A stretch of 64,000 nucleotides of DNA from Corydoras sp. C115. Lineage: Eukaryota; Chordata; Actinopteri; Siluriformes; Callichthyidae. Both the position numbers and the translations under genes were made by a program. Under the pieces are notes generated by a model. The model saw nothing but the letters and a program-made list of their open reading frames with translations, was not told where the DNA came from and did not search any database. Below, in pieces: positions 1 to 34,081 of this stretch. The stretch is taken from assembly GCA_019802505.1 (NCBI GenBank), contig JAFMOC010000038.1:2258501-2322500 (forward strand), given 5' to 3'. Positions within the stretch are counted from its first letter, which is position 1. Each line of letters begins with the position of its first letter.

Positions 1-1078
1 GTAGATCACCAGGTGTTTTTTCACCTATTGTTTATAAATTAATTAGTCATGGGTGCAATTAGTATCTGCAAGTTAGCCATTGTAAAAAAAATCTAAAGAA
101 CTTTTTTTGTTCGGCCTGACAGGAATCAAACGTTACACACAGTGAAATACACATATTTACACACTGGTGAAGTGAGCACACATGCCTGGAGCCTTTTATA
201 CAGCCTGGAGACCTTCAGGCTGGTTTCTTAACCACAAGCCTACGACTGCCCTAAAAAAAAAAAAAAAAAAGGAACAATCACCAGTGCTTGTTAGTTTGTA
301 AAGGCCTGATTGGGAATCGAACCTGAAATTTAAGGCACTCAACAGCATGTCTGTAGACACGACATGAAGAATCCAAAAGGATGACTGAAATATAAGGACC
401 AAGTGAAAGTATACAGCCTGTAAAAATGTACCATATCCTGCCATTGAATAGCATACAAATGCTAAATATGGCATTAAAACACAAATAAATAAATAAATAA
501 AATATTGGTCAAAATATTAATATTACTATTATAATATTAATATTACTACTACTATTTATTATTGTTAGTTTTTGCTATTATTACTATAGTTATGTTGTTG
601 TTATTATTATTATCATTACTGTTACTACTTAATTCGCATTTACATTGCCTTTCATTGTCCCTACAAAATCATAGTATTTAAACTTTTTTACTGTAAATTC
701 CACTACATCACACTGCATTTTACTTTCTTGTTTTATGTTTAAATGTCATAAATGTCTGTAACCGCGGGAAAGTGAGGAACATAATTTCGATTACTTGGTA
801 TGTAGAGAACATGTGAAGGAATTGACAATAAAGCCTACTTTTTGACTTTGAAAAAAAAAACAATAATAATAATATGTCCAACCACCAGCATTTCATGAGA
901 ATTGATGAAAGACCAGAGGATTATTATTATTATTATTATATTTTTAAATCTACAAGTTAGAACAAAGTTAGAACTGAGTGCCTCCTTTCACAAACAGTAG
1001 CATTTTAATTGTTAACGTTTTAATAATCAATCAAATGTGATGTTTACATTTCCTTTTTCTGCTCTGTGTGCTTTCTAG
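1..1078 (+). other. ube2k intron (3' part)
   Basis: This is the intron before the penultimate ube2k coding exon. It is AT-rich with short ATT and AAT runs (about 510-620 and 920-945). It also contains a decayed LINE 3'-tail fragment, listed separately. No coding exon is seen on either strand. Confidence 0.8.
745..860 (+). mobile_element. LINE 3'-tail fragment (L2/Rex-like)
   Basis: The stretch ends in TTGACAATAAAGCCTAC followed by TTTTGACTTTG and an A-run. This is the typical 3' end of fish non-LTR retrotransposons of the L2/Rex type. It is a short 5'-truncated piece inside an ube2k intron. The family is named from memory of the motif. Confidence 0.5.
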
Positions 1079-1817
1079 TACAAACAAAATCCTGATATGT
1101 TCAGACAAACGGCTCAGCTTTGGTCTCACGTTTACGCTGGTGCTTCGATGTCTAGTCCTGAATACACAGTGAAAATAGATAAACTTTGTGCCATGGGCTT
1201 CGACAAAGTAAGTTTTTTTAAGCAATTAGCAGACCAGCTTACATGGATTTAACAAGGAACTTCACATCTTGCTTTACAACGTCTATTGTCGTTTTGTCAT
1301 GTAGCTTTTTTCAGATGATGCAAAACAAATTTGTTGAAAACACAGGAGTTTAGGGCTTTGAAACTTATTGTGTGATTACAACTTGCCTCTGTGTTTTGCT
1401 CCTGATTTATTGGGATTATGGTGCCATTTTGTTACTTTTAAGGTCGTTAAATGATAAGCTGATTGCTTTTCGGTTTGGCCATCAGTTCGAGTTGTAAAGA
1501 CCATTTAGCAGATTTGCGAATATGGCATGTTTAAGATCATGAACTAATTCCATATTCAGCAGTTTAAAAAAAACTATAGCATCATGCTGTTTTCTCAAGA
1601 GCATCTTTTTTTCCTCTTTACAGAGGTTTGTGTTTATTGTCCAAAAAATCCTAACCACTAGTGAATATCCATAAGCATTAGGCATTAGCCATTTTTATTA
1701 ATAACCTGGTCACCTATTCTCTGTCTTTTTGTTTCTTTACAGAATGCAGTAATTGTAGCTTTATCCTCAAAGTCATGGAACGTGGAAACGGCAACAGAAA
1801 TTTTGCTCAGCAATTGA
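1079..1817 (+). CDS. ube2k: Ubiquitin-conjugating enzyme E2 K, last two coding exons (partial)
   Basis: UBE2K (HIP2/E2-25K) is an E2 that builds K48-linked ubiquitin chains in the cytosol. Coding exons are 1079-1207 and 1743-1817, with acceptors ctttctag and tttctttacag and donor gtaagt. Both exons join in phase 0 and end at a TGA stop (1815-1817). The 67 residues visible begin YKQNPDMF and include VYAGASMSSPEYT, CAMGFDKNAVIVAL and the terminus TEILLSN. This is the end of the UBC fold plus the C-terminal UBA domain that distinguishes UBE2K from most E2s. The catalytic cysteine is in exons before the window. An overlapping forward frame through the last exon (from 1775) is not the gene. The match is by recognition, and the phase agreement makes it very secure. 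Confidence 0.96.
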
Positions 1818-2569
1818 GCCTCATCTTCACATCCCCAAACCACAAAATCTCAATTCAACTCTCTGTTCTGCTCTGCACTTATCAACTCTGGGTACCTGCC
1901 TCAGAGGGACACAAGCTAAAGAGCAAAATGTTCTTTAGAATCTGGATTAATGCGTCCCCGGCGATTAACAGTTACGGACATGTTCCATTTCCAGAACTAT
2001 GGTTATTTTGTTTATCAAAGCAGGAGCTGGACAAGTTCACCATGATGACATCAGCAGGACAAGAGTTTGAGCTACATTTATTTGACACTGCAGACAGTAT
2101 CACCTCTATCATCATTTTCTTTTTTTTAATACCTCTTCAGTCACTTTTAATCCATTTACGAATGAAGTGGAAAAAAAAACTCACAGGTGCTTACAAACGG
2201 AAACAAAGGAAGCTACTTTTCATTTATGAAGAACAGAATGATGAATGGAATTGCTCCAGAGGCAATGAAGTACCCATCAATCATCTCCATTAAACATCTA
2301 GCATCTCTTAAAAACAAGTGTTTAAATATTGCATCCCTGAAAAAATGGCTTGTGATTCAGATTCTATAATAGTGTTTTTTGAGATGTTAAACATTTTAAC
2401 TAGAGGACTTTAAATTATCTTATCAACTGTTTATACTCAAAGTTTTTTACTTTGCAATACAGACATCGTACATGTATCCTCAAACATGAATGTCTGTCTA
2501 AGATAACACATCCTCTCTAAAAAAAAAAAGAAAAAAAAAAGGTTTAATATTTTTTTTGCACATCTCACA

Positions 2570-2840
2570 GCTAGAAGGTCCGAAGTTTGATTTTTAGAGA
2601 AATGGACCAGGGCCTGTCTGTGTGGCATTTGCATATTTACTTTTGTTAGTCCTCCAGTTTCCTCCCAGAGTCAGAAAAACATGGTTTTAGGTGAACCGGT
2701 GATTGCAGATTTGAGAATGTTGGCATGAATATGCTCTGTGATGGACTGCTGACTTGTCCAGTGTTGCTGAATTTGCCATTACCTCCCACAACCGTGAATA
2801 ACATGAGTAGCTCAGAAAATAAAGGACAGAGGATGTGTTA
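2570..2840 (+). mobile_element. Degenerate tRNA-headed SINE in ube2k 3' UTR
   Basis: Pieces of a fish tRNA-derived SINE are recognisable in order: TCACAGCTAGAAGGTC, a decayed box B (GAAGTTTGATTTT), GGGCCTGTCTGTGTGGCATTTGCAT, CCTCCAGTTTCCTCCCA and CAGAAAAACATGG. It is far more diverged than the other SINE copies in the window, so it is an older insertion. Confidence 0.55.
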
Positions 2841-3791
2841 ACGTTTCATCTACAATAAAGCATGAAATGAAGTTGGATATGCAAACATATACGACTGTGG
2901 ATGCATATCGTCAGTGTCTTACAATAAGATTTATCTGCTGCATTCTCTCATACCAGTTATGTTTATGGTGATAAACAAGATCCTGGTGAATTACATTTGA
3001 GGTGCTTCCCATGCATCACACGGTACCCAGAACTGAAGTTGTTAACTGCAGATTTCTACATGGCACATCAGCAGATACATTTTTCCCTCATGTAGCACCA
3101 GACAATATTTTATACACCTATTGTAGAAAATTTGCACCTGGTAAACTGATCCTAGTACAAAGTAGTCCTATCCAATAGCTGGGCGACTGGGTATCCATCA
3201 TAATTCATATCTGCATGACCACATGTGGACCAGAATGCTGCATTAGTCATTTACTCACTTTCCCGTATTCATGTGACGAGCCTAACCTTCAGAGAATCTA
3301 CATGTTGGCTTTAATCTTCCAGCTGGATTCATGGAGGTGCACTGGCATCCTGTACCGAAGGTCTAACAGAGAGACAATATTCACAGCTCACATCTTTATC
3401 AGCTTACTGGAGCCTACTGTTTTGCAAAACGAATGTCCTAGGCATGAGCATACATGAGTTCGATGAGTAAACGTACATTCACAAATGTCAACCGAAGCAT
3501 CAGGCAGGAACAGCAGGGGTTGGGAGAGTCATCTTTTATAATTTTGTAACTAAAATACAGAGAACAAAAGGCTTTTTAATTAAGGAACTGCATTAACAAG
3601 AGATTTCTGAAATTCATTGAGAAAATAACTCCTTACATGAACGCATTGCTTCAGACTGAATGAAATCTGTGGGATCTGATGATTCAAACCCTGAAATTTG
3701 TGAAAATCTGTTACAATTAAAGGATGTTAGTTTTGCACACAGAAAATAACCAATTCAACTTTCACATGAAGTTTTTAACATGAGATTGCAC

Positions 3792-4009
3792 TAGAGCTGC
3801 AACTGTTTTCATTGCCGATTAATCTGTTTTTTTTCCATGTCGTTTGGCTCAAGATTAGAAAATACAGAAAAATAGCCATCAGTATTTTACAAGCCTAATC
3901 TCATAAAATGACTTGTCTGCACTCTGAAGATCCGCATTTTTCTCTTTCTCTATATATACATTATGAAATTACTTGATCATCAACAAATCAATCATTTGTT
4001 GCAGCTCTA
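3792..4009. mobile_element. hAT-like MITE with TAGAGCTGCAAC termini
   Basis: The left end reads TAGAGCTGCAAC and the right end GTTGCAGCTCTA, an inverted repeat of 12 bases enclosing 218 bp. The flanks GATTGCAC and AAATGCAC match at 6 of 8 positions, compatible with a decayed 8-bp hAT target duplication. There is no coding capacity. It lies in the presumed ube2k 3' UTR. Confidence 0.6.
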
Positions 4010-4172
4010 AAATGCACCTTTTATAAAGTACACCGTCTTCCTGTAATAATGACTGCGTTCCACATCATACGGAGCAGCAGCTCTGGGCAAAGGGACTGTT
4101 TGCAGTCAAAAAGGGGTTAAAAAAAAACATGGGGTTGGGTGTTAAAAATGAGCCATACAAGAAGCATGGTTA

Positions 4173-4178
4173 TTTATT
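4173..4178 (-). promoter_or_regulatory. Candidate poly(A) signal of pds5a
   Basis: AATAAA is read on the minus strand (TTTATT on plus) about 1 kb downstream of the pds5a stop. It is the best signal seen before the convergent ube2k end. Confidence 0.45.
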
Positions 4179-4203
4179 GTAAAACTATTGTTTTTTTTTA
4201 AAT

Positions 4204-4209
4204 AATAAA
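4204..4209 (+). promoter_or_regulatory. Candidate distal poly(A) signal of ube2k
   Basis: This is an AATAAA on the plus strand with a GT-rich downstream stretch at about 4231-4243. It would terminate the plus-strand ube2k transcript within the region where the minus-strand pds5a transcript also ends. Confidence 0.45.
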
Positions 4210-5190
4210 AAACTTGTAAACATCAAAGATGCATGTGTGTTCATTATTTATAATTAACAGACTGGGTGAATTTGGACAAAGAATTAAAAAGGTTCGATCT
4301 TAAAAGAAGGAGAAATTTTTTGAGAAGCATCTGTGACTTTTTTCGAAGGCAGTAAAAGAACTGCTGCATTGAACATTTTAATTTTCAATTCAAATTTCAA
4401 TGTCTATATAAAACATTCTACAACATCACAGGATCCCTGAACAGTGAGGAAGCCGTAGGGAAGAAGCCAAAAATGGTGTAATTGTCTGCTCTGTACAAAA
4501 CAGGGTAAATAAAAAAAAAAAGGCTGTGCCAGAATTGATCAAGTCATTTAACTACAACTTCTGAACTGGCGTACAATGCTTAAAATACATGTGATGAACC
4601 CGCCTAAAACATCCACATATGCAAGGAAAAAAAATGTCACATCTGCAATAGCAAAGTTCAGTATAATACATCAGACTTCAGAAATGTTCAGGCTTTAAAA
4701 GGGGCAGCGTTTTACTGAAAATACGTCTGCTAATCGGCGACGGTAAAATGGTGACATATTGGAAAGGCTGATCTTGGATCATCAACTAACTGCTGTGTGA
4801 ACGTGTCATCTTTGATGACCTGTAAACAGATCTGTAAATCTGTAAACAGACTGAAAGTGTCCAGAAAATAGAGAGAAATCACGGGAAACAGCAGCAAATC
4901 TTCCAGGCATTTAATAAGCAACTGTAGAGAAGTTTTAAAACAGTCTTTTTTTTTGTCATTCAAATATTGGATTTTTAAAAACCAGACTGCGACAAAGTGG
5001 AATTAAAACTGGGCTGCATTAACATTTGGTAACCGAACAGGAATTTAAGAATCTGCATCAGTCTGAAGTGAAGGAGGTACAGAACACAGTTCAGGTGTCT
5101 CGTCTGCAGGAGCGACAGCGTGTCTGGGGGGGTGGGGGTTGATGTGTCTGTAGCAGTAAGACTATGACCTGAATTTGGATGCTCGTCGCT

Positions 5191-27534
<22,344 letters not shown>

Positions 27535-28572
27535 TGCGCTCCGCGGTGCCGCGAATGTTTTCCAAACAGTCCTCTACTGGCCTCTATGGGTGGGAAAACA
27601 AAAGTTCAACCATAGAACCACCCGCACTTTTACTAAAACACATGGTAAAAGCGATCTACGCTCCCGAACTCCGGTGGTGCGCTTGGAACATTAGAACAAA
27701 CCGTCCCCAAAAATCCACCTCGCTCTTATTTATTGCCAGCTCGAATCCAAAACGAGAGAACGATTCGCAAAGCTAACGAGCTAGCCAAAGTGCTAACGAG
27801 CATCGTTAAGTAAAAGCGGACTTAATAAAATATTCGGGCTGAACGGGCAGCTGGACGGAGTTTCACGCTCCACACTCGGCAACGCGTTTAAGATTAAAAA
27901 GCGCATTTAATAACATCGTTCCGTTGCATGCTAACGCTAGCTAGCTGGCCGTGCATTGCCTTGAAGCCGTGGCCTAACCATCCGGCGCTAGGCCTCGAAC
28001 TGTTAGCTCGGGTTTCACACACAACACTGCCACCAGCAATGCGCCAAACATCTCCCAGTTACTGTCGACAAAGCGTCCGCCTTTCATCCGCAAAAAAAGC
28101 ACGCGAAAGAAGATTTAAAGTGCGTAAACTTTGGCTTACAAACAACTAAGTTATGCACTTGTTTGGCGTTACGATTCCAACTCGGCAGACACCATTGTTT
28201 CTAAACGGCGCTAGAAGTGAAACGGCAGTCGTTCCTCACGAAGAAACTTGGCGACACGGCGCGGATCTGAACATCCCAGTGTCCGTGCAAACCTCCGCCT
28301 AAAGTGCCTCAGCGCCGGGGAGCCTCCGCGGAACTACCCGGGATCCGTTTTCAGCATTTACCTCACGAACAAGTAGTTTTCAACATTGGTCAGATTCGGG
28401 TTTTGGGGGGTTTAGTTTCGCCACAAAAAAAAGCTGCTTCTCGTTTCACACACTGCACGGAGCCAAAAAAAAAAAAAGTGGAGCTGCGGCGCCCCCCGTC
28501 GGTCTGAACGCGGCTCCGTCCGCGCAGCAACAGCGCCCGCCGCCTCAGAAAGAGCGGGAGAAAAGTGTCGAG

Positions 28573-29043
28573 TAGAGCTGTGCGATACCAAGAATTTTGG
28601 TATCGATCCAATACCAAGTAAATACAGGGCCAATATCGCGATATTCGATACCGATACTTTTTAATATTTAAGCTTCATTGATCCAAAAGACCTAGTATAG
28701 AATTTCGCCAAACATTGTAGGTGACAACAAAATAATGTATCCCAATCAACATCTTTGTTTAGAAACAATGGAACAGTAATAAAACAAAGTTTGCTTTAAC
28801 GTGAGGAAAAAATATATTTTTGAGGTACAAAAGGAGAAACGACAATACAAATATAAAGTCAAAATGCTCCCCTCACTAGACAGTTTTTTTTTCAAATAGA
28901 ATTGTTCTTAGGCAAAACAATAAAAAAGGAATATTCACACACAAAAAACTTGAGTATCGATCTTTTTACGCAAGTATTGTTCAATACCAATACCAGCGTT
29001 GGTATCGATATTATCGATATTTGTATCGATCCGCACAGCTCTA
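28573..29043. mobile_element. hAT-like MITE with TAGAGCTGTGCG termini
   Basis: The inverted ends are TAGAGCTGTGCGATACCA and GATCCGCACAGCTCTA, with repeated GGTATCGAT motifs near both ends. The flanks GTGTCGAG and GTGTAGAG match at 7 of 8, fitting an hAT target duplication. It is 471 bp with no coding capacity, and lies just upstream of the pds5a CpG-rich region. Confidence 0.8.
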
Positions 29044-29192
29044 GTGTAGAGCAAAGCGCCGAACCACGACGAACACACATACAACATCACCATCAGAGCT
29101 TTAAAATCCAGGATTATTCCATTTCTTTTAAAACAAATCGTCATTTCAATCGTCTGAAATGTTTACAAATTTGTTTCAACACTGATTAAACA

Positions 29193-29360
29193 GGGCGGCA
29201 CGGTGGCTTAGTAGTTTGCACCTTCGCCTCTCAGCGCTAGGGATTTCAGGTTTGAATCCCAAATGGGTGGAGTTTTCCATGTCCTCCCCGTGCCGTGTGG
29301 GTTTCTTCCGGGTTCTCCGGCTTCCCCCAGCGATGGATTGGCGCCCGGTCCTGGGCATTT
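29193..29360 (+). mobile_element. V-SINE-like SINE (family A), copy 6, internally deleted
   Basis: The tRNA head and GGTTTCTTCC segment are joined directly to CAGCGATGGATTGGCGCC, missing the middle. It precedes the full copy 7. Confidence 0.85.
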
Positions 29361-29382
29361 TTCTTACACTGCTTTTCCTTTG

Positions 29383-29730
29383 GGGCGGCACAGTGGCTTA
29401 GTGGTTAGCACGTTCGCCTCTCAGCGCTGGGGATTCCCGGTTCGAATCCCCATCTGGGTGGAGTTTCCATGTTCTCCCCGTGTCCTCGTGGGTTTCCTCC
29501 GGGTTCTCCGGTTTCCTCCCACAGTCCAAAAACATGGATCAAGTCAATTGAATTCTCCAAATTGCCCCATATAGAGTGTGTTTGTGTAAGTGAGTGTGTG
29601 CCGAGCGATGGATTGGCGCCCTGTCCTGGGTGTATCTGCTCGGTGCCCGAGACATTCTCCCCTGGATGGGCATGGGGAACCCCACCGCGACCCTAATAGA
29701 GAATAAAGCGGAAGATAATGAATGAATGAA
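29383..29730 (+). mobile_element. V-SINE-like SINE (family A), copy 7
   Basis: Full-length plus-strand copy (box A GTGGCTTAGTGG, box B GGTTCGAATCC) running straight into the headless tandem array that follows. Confidence 0.92.
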
Positions 29731-30580
29731 TTAATCCCCATCTGGTTGGAGTTTCCATGTTCTTCCCGTGTCCTCGTGGGTTTCCTCCGGGTTCTCCGGT
29801 TTCCTCCCACAGTCCAAAAACATGGATCAAGTCAATTGAATTCTCCAAACTGCCCCATATAGAGTGTGTCTGTGTGAGTGAGTGAGTGTGTGTGCCCAGC
29901 GATGGATTGTCGCCCTGTCCCGGGTCTATCTGTCTATCTCCCCTGGATGGGCATGGGGAACCCCCCGCGACCCTGATATAGGATGAAGCGGAGGATAATG
30001 AATGAATGAATTCCAATCTGGGTGGAGTTTCCATGTTCTCCCCGTGTCCGCGTGGGTTTCCTCCGTGTTCTCCAGCCTCCTCCCACAGTCCAAAAACATG
30101 GATCAAGTCTATTAAACTCTCCAAATTGCCCCATATAGAGTGTGTTTGTGTGAGTGAGTGTGTGCCGAGCGATGGATTGGCGCCCTGTCCTGGGTCTATC
30201 TGCTCGGTGCCCGAGACGTTCTCCCCTGGATGGGCATGGGGAACCCCCCGCGACCCTGATATAGGATGAAGCGGAGGATAATGAATGAATGAATTCCAAT
30301 CTGGGTGGAGTTTCCATGTTCTCCCCGTGTCCGCGTGGGTTTCCTCCGTGTTCTCCAGCCTCCTCCCACAGTCCAAAAACATGGATCAAGTCTATTAAAC
30401 TCTCCAAATTGCCCCATATAGAGTGTGTCTGTGTGAGTGAGTGTGTGCCCAGCGATGGATTGGCGCCCTGTCCTGGGACTATCTGCCCAGCACCCGAGAC
30501 GTTCTCCCCTGGATGGGCATGGGGAACCCCACCGCGACCCTAATAGAGGATAAAGCGGGAGATAATGAATGAATGAATGA
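29731..30580 (+). repeat. Tandem array of three headless V-SINE bodies
   Basis: Three successive SINE bodies start at 29731, 30011 and 30294 (periods 280 and 283). Each lacks the tRNA head and begins at or just after the box B GAAT. The second and third are almost identical. Each tail GAATGAATGAAT is fused to ...CCAATCTGGGTGG or ATCCCCATCTGG of the next unit. Confidence 0.9.
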
Positions 30581-30799
30581 AAGTTTGTCGTTATGTTAAA
30601 ATGATTTGGCGTCTCTGATCGTGTATGTAGACATCCATCGATTTGTCATTTTGGAAAATAATGTATTAAAACATGTATACACACACGTTACAGTAGCTAC
30701 TATTGCACAAACTCTTGCTTCTGCTATTAACAAACAAATACAATATTATTCCAATGTCACGCCGAATTAATAAGCAACTAATTCTATGTTTGTAAACTT

Positions 30800-30946
30800 T
30801 ACTACACCGGAAATGCGTCATTGGGTTGCGTAGACGCGAAGGTGTTTGTTAGAGATCCGAGCAAAATGGCGTTTGTTATTCTTCTAATGTTTGTTTCTCT
30901 CTGTCGCTCGTCCGCAAACCTTTAACTCGCGGGTTCTCAGTCTGGA
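30800..30946 (+). promoter_or_regulatory. n4bp2 promoter and 5' UTR
   Basis: Upstream of the n4bp2 ATG are an ETS-type site ACCGGAAAT (30806-30814) overlapping TGCGTCA (30814-30820, CRE/AP-1-like). There is also an inverted CCAAT (ATTGG, 30820-30824) and a YY1-like AAAATGGCG (30863-30871). There is no TATA box. This suits a housekeeping promoter. Motifs were matched by eye to known consensus forms. Confidence 0.55.
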
Positions 30947-32427
30947 ATGCCGAGGAAAAAGAAAAACGGCCCCGGTACGCGAGTCGAAGGTGACAGTAAC
31001 AGTGAGTTCAGCTTTGAAGCGGCTTTAACAGATCAGAACATCAGAAGCACAATGTCCACGGGTTCGAGTCTGCAGAGCAACCAGCAAATCACCCAGAGCA
31101 TGCAGGAGATGTTCTCCCACCTAGAACCCGAGGTCGTTTACATCGTGCTGTCAGAGGCCGAGTTTAAAGGTAGCCGGCGATCACCTGCTCCACCTTTTAC
31201 TAAAGAAAATAACACTGACTTCTCCTTAATCTTCGGGTTCACATTCAATCAAACTATTCGTTCATCATTACAAAGTAGTTTTCAATAAATAAATCTATGT
31301 AAAATAATCTTTTCCGGCACGGTGGCTTAGTGGTTAGCATGTTCTCCTCTCAGCACTAGGGATTCCCGGTTCGAATCCCCATCTGGGTGGAGTTTCCATG
31401 TTCTCCCCGTGTCTGCGTGGGTTTCCTCCGGCTTCTCCGGTTTCCTCCCACAGTCCAAAAACATGGATCAAGTCAATTGAATTCTCCAAATTGCCCCATA
31501 TAGAGTGTGTCTGTGTGAGTGAGTGTGTGCCCAGCAATGGATTGGCGCCCTGTCCTGGGTGTGTCTGCCCAGCGCCCGAGATGTTCTCCCCTGGATGGGC
31601 ATGGGGAACCCCACCGCGACCCTAATAGAGGATAAAGCGGGTGATAATGAATGAATGAAAAAATAAATGTAAAATAAGGCGGCACGGTGGCTTAGTGGTT
31701 TAGCACGTTCGCCTCTCGGCGCTGGGGATTCCCGGTTCGAATCCCAATCTGGGTGGAGTTTCCATGTTGTCCGCGTGGGTTTCCTCCGGGTTCTCCGGTT
31801 TCCTCCCACAGTCCCAAAACATGGATCAAGTCTATTGAATTCTCCAAATTGCCCCATATAGAGTGTGTCTGTGTGCGTGAGTGTGTGCCCAGCGATGGAT
31901 TGGCACCCTGTCCTGGGTCTATCTGCCCAGCGCCCGGGATGTTCTCCCCTGGATGGGCATGGGGAACCCCCCTGCGACCTTAATAGAGGATAAAGCGGGA
32001 GATAATGAATGAATGAAATGTAAAATAATCTTTTCCGGCACGGTGGCTTAGTGGTTAGCACGTTTGATTCTCAACACTAGGGGTTTCCTTGTTCTCCCTC
32101 TGTCCGTGTGGGTTTCCTCCGGGTTATCCGGTTTCCTCCCACAGTCCAAAAACCTGGATTAAGCTCAATTGTGTTCTCCAAATTGCCCCTTATAGTGTGT
32201 GTCTGTGTGAGTGAGTAAACGTGCCCAGAGATAGATTTGCGCCCTGTCCTGGGTGTGTATGCCCAGCGCCCGAGACGTTCTCCCCTGGATGGGCATGGGG
32301 AACCCCCTCCTCCCTACGACCCTAATAGAGGATAAAGCGGAAGATAATGGACGGATGGATGGATAATATTTTCCAATTTTATTGCATTCACACCCTGATC
32401 CAATGTATGTTAGTACCTGAAACATTT

Positions 32428-32478
<51 letters not shown>

Positions 32479-33995
32479 CATATCTGAAATCTCATCAAAC
32501 AACGTTGTCATGATGACATTAATAAGGGAAAAACTCAAATATGTCAAAAATAAAGTTACACTTGCAGCACATTTGTCTGTTTCCTTAGACCTTACAAAAA
32601 ACTAGTTTTCTGTGTAGTTTAAAATATTTTGTGTAGTTTTGTACCAATGTGTAGTTTAAAATATTGTTTTTACTTTGATTTAATATTTTGTGTTATAAAG
32701 AATACTTTGTGTTCATATTCAGCAAGCGCCCTGCATTGTAATGTTTTCAATAACTTTGTGTTTACATTGAATAAATAGCAAAAAATAAGAAACTGCATTG
32801 GTTCATTTGATTTCTGGCTTTTTAGACAATAACTGTACCATTAAATTCTGTAATCATACCATTCATAATTTAGACCTGACAGACCCTACATTATTACTGT
32901 AACTGTATCATTGTAGTGTTTTTTTTTTAAAAAAGGATACCTAATTTATTGCCTATCCTTATGATTTACACATCATATGTATGTATGTTTTCTTTCAGTG
33001 GAAAATGCAATGGATGCTCTCCTCGAGCTGTCTGATGCTGCTGAAAGAAAGACTTCTAGTATAATGTCAGGCTTCGAAATGGCTGCTGCTCTTCTAGAAC
33101 CAAATCAGTCCTACACCGGATTATGCCCTGAAACAAAGAAAAATTCAGCAGCGTCACATTGTGAAGAGTCAAATGAGGCGTTCAGCTCAGATACAATTTA
33201 TGTTACCGAAGAGCTTGATTCTCTTATTGAGCAAGAATTTGAGACTTTAATGATGTCCGAATCTCTGCCAACCAACTGTTCACTTTCATCACTGCCTAGT
33301 TCTTTTGAGTCTTCCCACCATACCTCCCAGAGAAAGGTTGATGACCAGGAACCTTTTAATCACATTGATCATGACCCCAAATTAGGATTTTCAAACATGC
33401 GTAGTTCCCATCACAAAAGTCATAGTGTTGAAACACAAGGATCCACCTCATCTGTAAATGAGCTTAGTTTACAGGGTGTGAGCTCGTCTCAGGAAAGTAA
33501 AGCCGTGGTTGATTATAATCATTTGACCAAAGATTCTAGCTGTGCTGAAACAAGAACATCAGCTAGTAAAGATTACCACAGACCTTATCAGTTGTTTAAC
33601 CAAGCATCAGCAAAGGTACAGCAATCTGAAAAGCGTTACGCACCCTGGAATATTCAGGCCCAAGAGTTTCTGCCCAGTAACATGGATCCAGCTTTCATCA
33701 TGCCTGTTGTACAACTTCCAAACCCATGGACAACAAATCCTGCTATGAGGAATCAGTTACCGCCTTCCAAGGTGGTCAGGCCTACTCATATAAAGCCTTC
33801 AGCATCTGTGTCTACAATGGGGATGACAAAGCTTAAATTGGAAGGCCATGTTCTTGTACTGCTCAGAGGGGCGCCAGGATCAGGCAAAAGCACACTTGCC
33901 AGGTAAAAGGCCTAATTATGCTGTATTGTATTATTGTAATGATGTCACCTTAAAAAACATTAAATAACAAAAAAACAATACAGTAAAAATGTATG

Positions 33996-34081
<86 letters not shown>

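Larger units (their letters stand above)
1818..4230 (+). other. ube2k 3' UTR (inferred)
   Basis: There is no credible coding exon between the ube2k stop and about 4.2 kb. AATAAA signals occur at about 2856 and at 4204-4209, and the latter is followed by a GT-rich stretch (GCATGTGTGTTC) about 20 bases on, as expected of a functional poly(A) site. The interval holds a decayed SINE (about 2570-2840) and a MITE (3792-4009). UTR extent is inferred; an earlier polyadenylation site is possible. Confidence 0.5.
4165..5190 (-). other. pds5a 3' UTR (inferred)
   Basis: This is a non-coding interval between the pds5a stop in the terminal exon and the candidate minus-strand poly(A) signal. No open exon with splice sites was seen. 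The terminal exon begins at 5194 behind the acceptor TGTTTTCAG. If that splice is not used, the 3' UTR instead starts at 7131. Confidence 0.5.

Noticed and set aside
1775..2293. 172-codon forward ORF
   Set aside because: It is a different frame through the last ube2k exon and continues into the 3' UTR, with no recognisable domain.
28304..28633. Overlapping ORFs on both strands in GC-rich DNA
   Set aside because: High G+C lengthens chance ORFs. There are no splice signals or homology, and the region is better explained as the pds5a promoter.
29544..30543. Long overlapping ORFs (up to 229 codons) with recurring peptides such as SHSPKTWIKS and HTLTHTDTLYMGQFGEFN
   Set aside because: They lie wholly in SINE copies and the tandem SINE array, recur in both strands at every SINE in the window, and have no start context or homology. 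They are by-products of a GC-rich repeat.
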